A stretch of DNA of 64,000 nt. Source: Clostridium_AF sediminicola. Its GTDB lineage: Bacteria > Bacillota > Clostridia > Clostridiales > Clostridiaceae. Where the stretch lies: contig NZ_BAABMF010000021.1 of assembly GCF_050402865.1 (NCBI RefSeq), positions 1 to 64,000 on the forward strand. Direction: 5' to 3'. Both the position numbers and the translations under genes were made by a program. Shown here in pieces: positions 61,933-64,000 of this stretch. Positions within the stretch are counted from its first letter, which is position 1. Each line of letters begins with the position of its first letter. Under the pieces are notes generated by a model. The model worked only from the letters and a program-made list of their open reading frames with translations, ran no database searches and was not told the DNA's origin.

Positions 61933-62001
61933 ATGAAACGGGTATATTTTGTCATGAAATGGATTGGGGGACATTTCATGACAGAAAAAGCACGTTTCAT
62001 G
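61933..62001. promoter_or_regulatory. Divergent LytTR box array, copy 3
   Basis: Left-facing boxes at 61933 (ATGAAACGGG) and 61954 (ATGAAATGGA); right-facing TTTCATG boxes at 61974 and 61995. Spacing is 21 bp in each pair. A TAGTATATAG near 62030 is a possible -10. The 280 bp between this and the next gene hold only a doubtful 22-codon frame at 62064. Confidence 0.85.
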
Positions 62002-62279
62002 TAAGATGGGTTGTACAGGCTATGGGTTTAGTATATAGTAGATTGTGTCGACAGTAATAGAGATGAAAACAATTAATTCACGTGTATTAATTATAAATAT
62101 GGTTGACTTATTATGTTTGGAGTTAAGTTAATTATATATTTCTAAATGAAAAAAATTTGAGTGTAGTCTTTAGAAAATATCCTATAGAAATACATTTAAA
62201 ATTTAAAGAAAGTTCTGAGTAAAAAGTATGAGAAATCAATAAAAAATTAGGTGCGATAAAATAAGAGGAGTGACACTTT

Positions 62280-63065
62280 ATGAAGTTTTTAAAGAAAATA
62301 ATAGCGGTCATAGTTATTTTTACTATAATTATGCCAACGTCAGTATTTGCATCAGAGAATATGAAAAGTGAATTTTCTACAAAATCAAGTACTAAAAAAA
62401 AGGAGTTAGTTGAATTACTAAATAAATATGATTTAGAAGCTTTAAGTCCAGAAAAAGTAAAAGAATTAAATTTAGATAAAAGTAATGTTCCTATATTACA
62501 ATCATCAATGTCAATTGATGAAATAGAAAAATATATTATTAAACATAAAAAACAAATAAATGTTGAACCTGAAAGAGAAGTTAATATTCCTATTGACATA
62601 GATGATGATAAAAGTTTATTAAATAATGTTTTAGGAATGTCAAGTTTGTCTATGGATGGGTTGGTAACTAGAAGATTATCTTCAGGTTATTCTGGAACTA
62701 AAATTGAAACTAAGACATTGTCTGATATAACAAATCTTAAGCAAGATTTGACTATTAAGAAGTCTGTTGCTGTAACTTATAAGTATGATTGGGTACAGTA
62801 TCCAGGTGAAGGTGCTACTATATCGAATTTAGAAATTATATCTCATGATCAAGGAAGTATTGAAGAATTGACATTGGGAGGAGCAAATAGACTAACCAAA
62901 GTAAATTCTTCTACTTGTAGTAAAGTTAGCAATACAAGAATAAAACATGATTATAATTTAACCTATAAAGGATATATGGGTATAGGAGTAGGACCTGCAA
63001 CTATATATATACCGCTTGATTCTAATACAATTACTGGGACAACATACTATAATTTAACTTATTAG
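62280..63065 (+). CDS. Secreted protein of unknown function in the LytTR regulon
   Basis: 261 residues. A signal peptide (1-25, ending SVFAS) is followed by a Lys/Glu-rich helical part (about 35-110) and a beta-rich C-terminal half with TYKYDWVQYPGEG and YKGYMGIGVGPATIYIP. No family recognised. GAGG precedes the ATG. It is the cargo of the third LytTR cassette, in the place held by the bacteriocin in the first, so a toxin or bacteriocin-like role is an inference. Confidence 0.8.
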   Translation: MKFLKKIIAVIVIFTIIMPTSVFASENMKSEFSTKSSTKKKELVELLNKYDLEALSPEKVKELNLDKSNVPILQSSMSIDEIEKYIIKHKKQINVEPEREVNIPIDIDDDKSLLNNVLGMSSLSMDGLVTRRLSSGYSGTKIETKTLSDITNLKQDLTIKKSVAVTYKYDWVQYPGEGATISNLEIISHDQGSIEELTLGGANRLTKVNSSTCSKVSNTRIKHDYNLTYKGYMGIGVGPATIYIPLDSNTITGTTYYNLTY

Positions 63066-63390
63066 ATTTAATCATTTAAGTATTCAAACTATAAACAACT
63101 TTTTACATCAAGTGTTATTGGTGGGTTTAAATACTAAAAAATAGAATGTTGTAAAGGGACTGTCTCAGGATTTATTCAGAGGCAATTCTTTTAGTTTATT
63201 TAATGTGGTCTTATGTCAAAAAAAGGACAAGATAAACATGAGCTTTTTAATTTATGATAAAATAATGATTCCAAGGATATGATATAATAAAACAAGAGAA
63301 GGGTGTATTATATTATTTTAAATTTGTAGTTACATTAAAGAAATAATGTAAAAAATAGTAGTCTAATGAAAATTGATAGGAGTTATTTAA

Positions 63391-63561
63391 GTGAAAACTA
63401 TTGTTGGGTTTTTAGTAGTTGTAATAATTGGTATATTTTATGGTAAGGTAGCAGATATGGTAGGAGCGATTATTAACTTCACAAAAATTTTTAGGTTTTT
63501 TGTGGAATTATCCAAAAAAATTAGGAAAAAAATAAGAAGATTATTAACAAGTAAAAATTAA
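63391..63561 (+). CDS. 56-residue membrane peptide with cationic tail
   Basis: GTG 63391 follows AGGAG at 8 bases. One hydrophobic helix (about 4-33, start KTIVGFLVVVIIGIFYG) and a strongly basic tail (KKIRKKIRRLLTSKN). Not recognised. Its size and charge fit a membrane-active peptide or a small holin/immunity protein. No LytTR box is directly upstream. Confidence 0.6.
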   Translation: MKTIVGFLVVVIIGIFYGKVADMVGAIINFTKIFRFFVELSKKIRKKIRRLLTSKN

Positions 63562-63704
63562 AAAGGAGTTTCTAAAAAAACTCTCGCATCTAGTAAACTT
63601 TATTATATCTTTCAATAATAAGTAACAAAGCTACAATGTCTTTTATTATGTTATTTAACTCAAATAAGCAAGTGGTCCAAACAAGTTTTGCCCACTATGG
63701 GTGC

Positions 63705-63838
63705 GTCCAGCAAAGCTGGACTATACTAGCTGGTAAGCAAGCTCGTCTACATAGCCTCCTCGCTACGAGGACTGGTCCTCATTAACAATTGAATCGCTAC
63801 AATTGAATTGTCATAAAATTATTGGCATAATTTTATGA
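63705..63838. repeat. Array of four perfect hairpins
   Basis: GTCCAGC-AAA-GCTGGAC (63705-63721), TCCTCG-CTA-CGAGGA (63757-63771), CAATTG-AATCGCTA-CAATTG (63786-63805) and a 12-bp stem TCATAAAATTAT/ATAATTTTATGA (63811-63838). No gene is seen in 63562-64000, although GGAGGAG at 63971 may precede a gene beyond the window. Confidence 0.75.
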
Positions 63839-64000
63839 AAGAGAATATACAAAGATCGCGCAGTCAGTAGATTTTTTGTGAATTCTAAGACATTACGGAT
63901 AATAGTATAATGCTTGATGCTATAGACAAGTTATAGTGGTGTACAAATCTTAATATATGAAGGTTCTTTTGGAGGAGAAAACAAATATTCCATAGTAGGT

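Noticed and set aside
63150..63185. GGGACTGTCTCAGG near 63156 as the end of an insertion sequence
   Set aside because: It resembles ends of some clostridial insertion sequences, but no transposase frame or second inverted end is visible in the window.

Overview
The window is AT-rich DNA from a Firmicute, most likely a Clostridium of the Clostridiaceae. The supporting signs are strong GGAGG ribosome sites, a butyrate kinase, a rubrerythrin, an iron-only-hydrogenase-type regulator, a LysM/GH18 cortex-lytic (YaaH-like) protein and VirR/Agr-style LytTR boxes. I see no rRNA or tRNA gene and no CRISPR array. The species cannot be read from the sequence.

Layout. 1-5.6 kb: the 3' part of etfA, two type III CoA-transferase genes (one lacking the catalytic Asp), a sigma-54-dependent activator and a membrane zinc protease. 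5.8-15 kb: a GGDEF-EAL sensor, a decayed catalase gene, a LiaF-like protein, an OFA-type MFS transporter, a nitroreductase, a rubrerythrin and an L,D-transpeptidase. 15.1-33.5 kb: a carbohydrate-type island. It has three uroporphyrinogen-decarboxylase-superfamily genes, each next to an AraC regulator, a YesM/YesN two-component pair, an AraF-like sugar ABC transporter, a DUF5107-TPR protein and a mutarotase-fold protein. It contains no obvious kinase, isomerase or glycosidase, so its chemistry is open. 33.6-38.4 kb: larB/larE, butyrate kinase, a SanA-like protein and a 2-hydroxyacid dehydrogenase.

38.6-48.4 kb: a large membrane protein, an orphan CARF-nuclease (DUF1887/Card1-like), a TM1266-type regulator, a ParM/ParR-like actin pair followed by a strange non-coding tract, an HD-GYP remnant, MscS, a GH18-LysM protein and a rhodanese. 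48.5-53.1 kb: a PadR operon with two palindromic operators, and a DUF2975/XRE/DUF4173 operon. 53.5-63.6 kb: an Agr-like cluster (LytTR regulator, GHKL kinase, an AgrB-like protein with Ser in place of the catalytic Cys). It is followed by a lactococcin-972-like bacteriocin with its ABC exporter/immunity genes, then two decayed duplicates of the same cassette. All three cassettes carry the same divergent promoter with four LytTR boxes at 21-bp spacing. The picture is a quorum-type regulon built by tandem cassette duplication.

Several intergenic regions carry a dispersed element with 7-bp-periodic degenerate arms (AGTTGAC-like heptads), often ending in AGTAAAGG plus a hairpin. Two intergenic regions are long imperfect palindromes. 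These elements are not explained by the genes and are, with the LytTR cassette array, the URO-D/DUF5107 island and the orphan CARF nuclease, the main points worth a second look.
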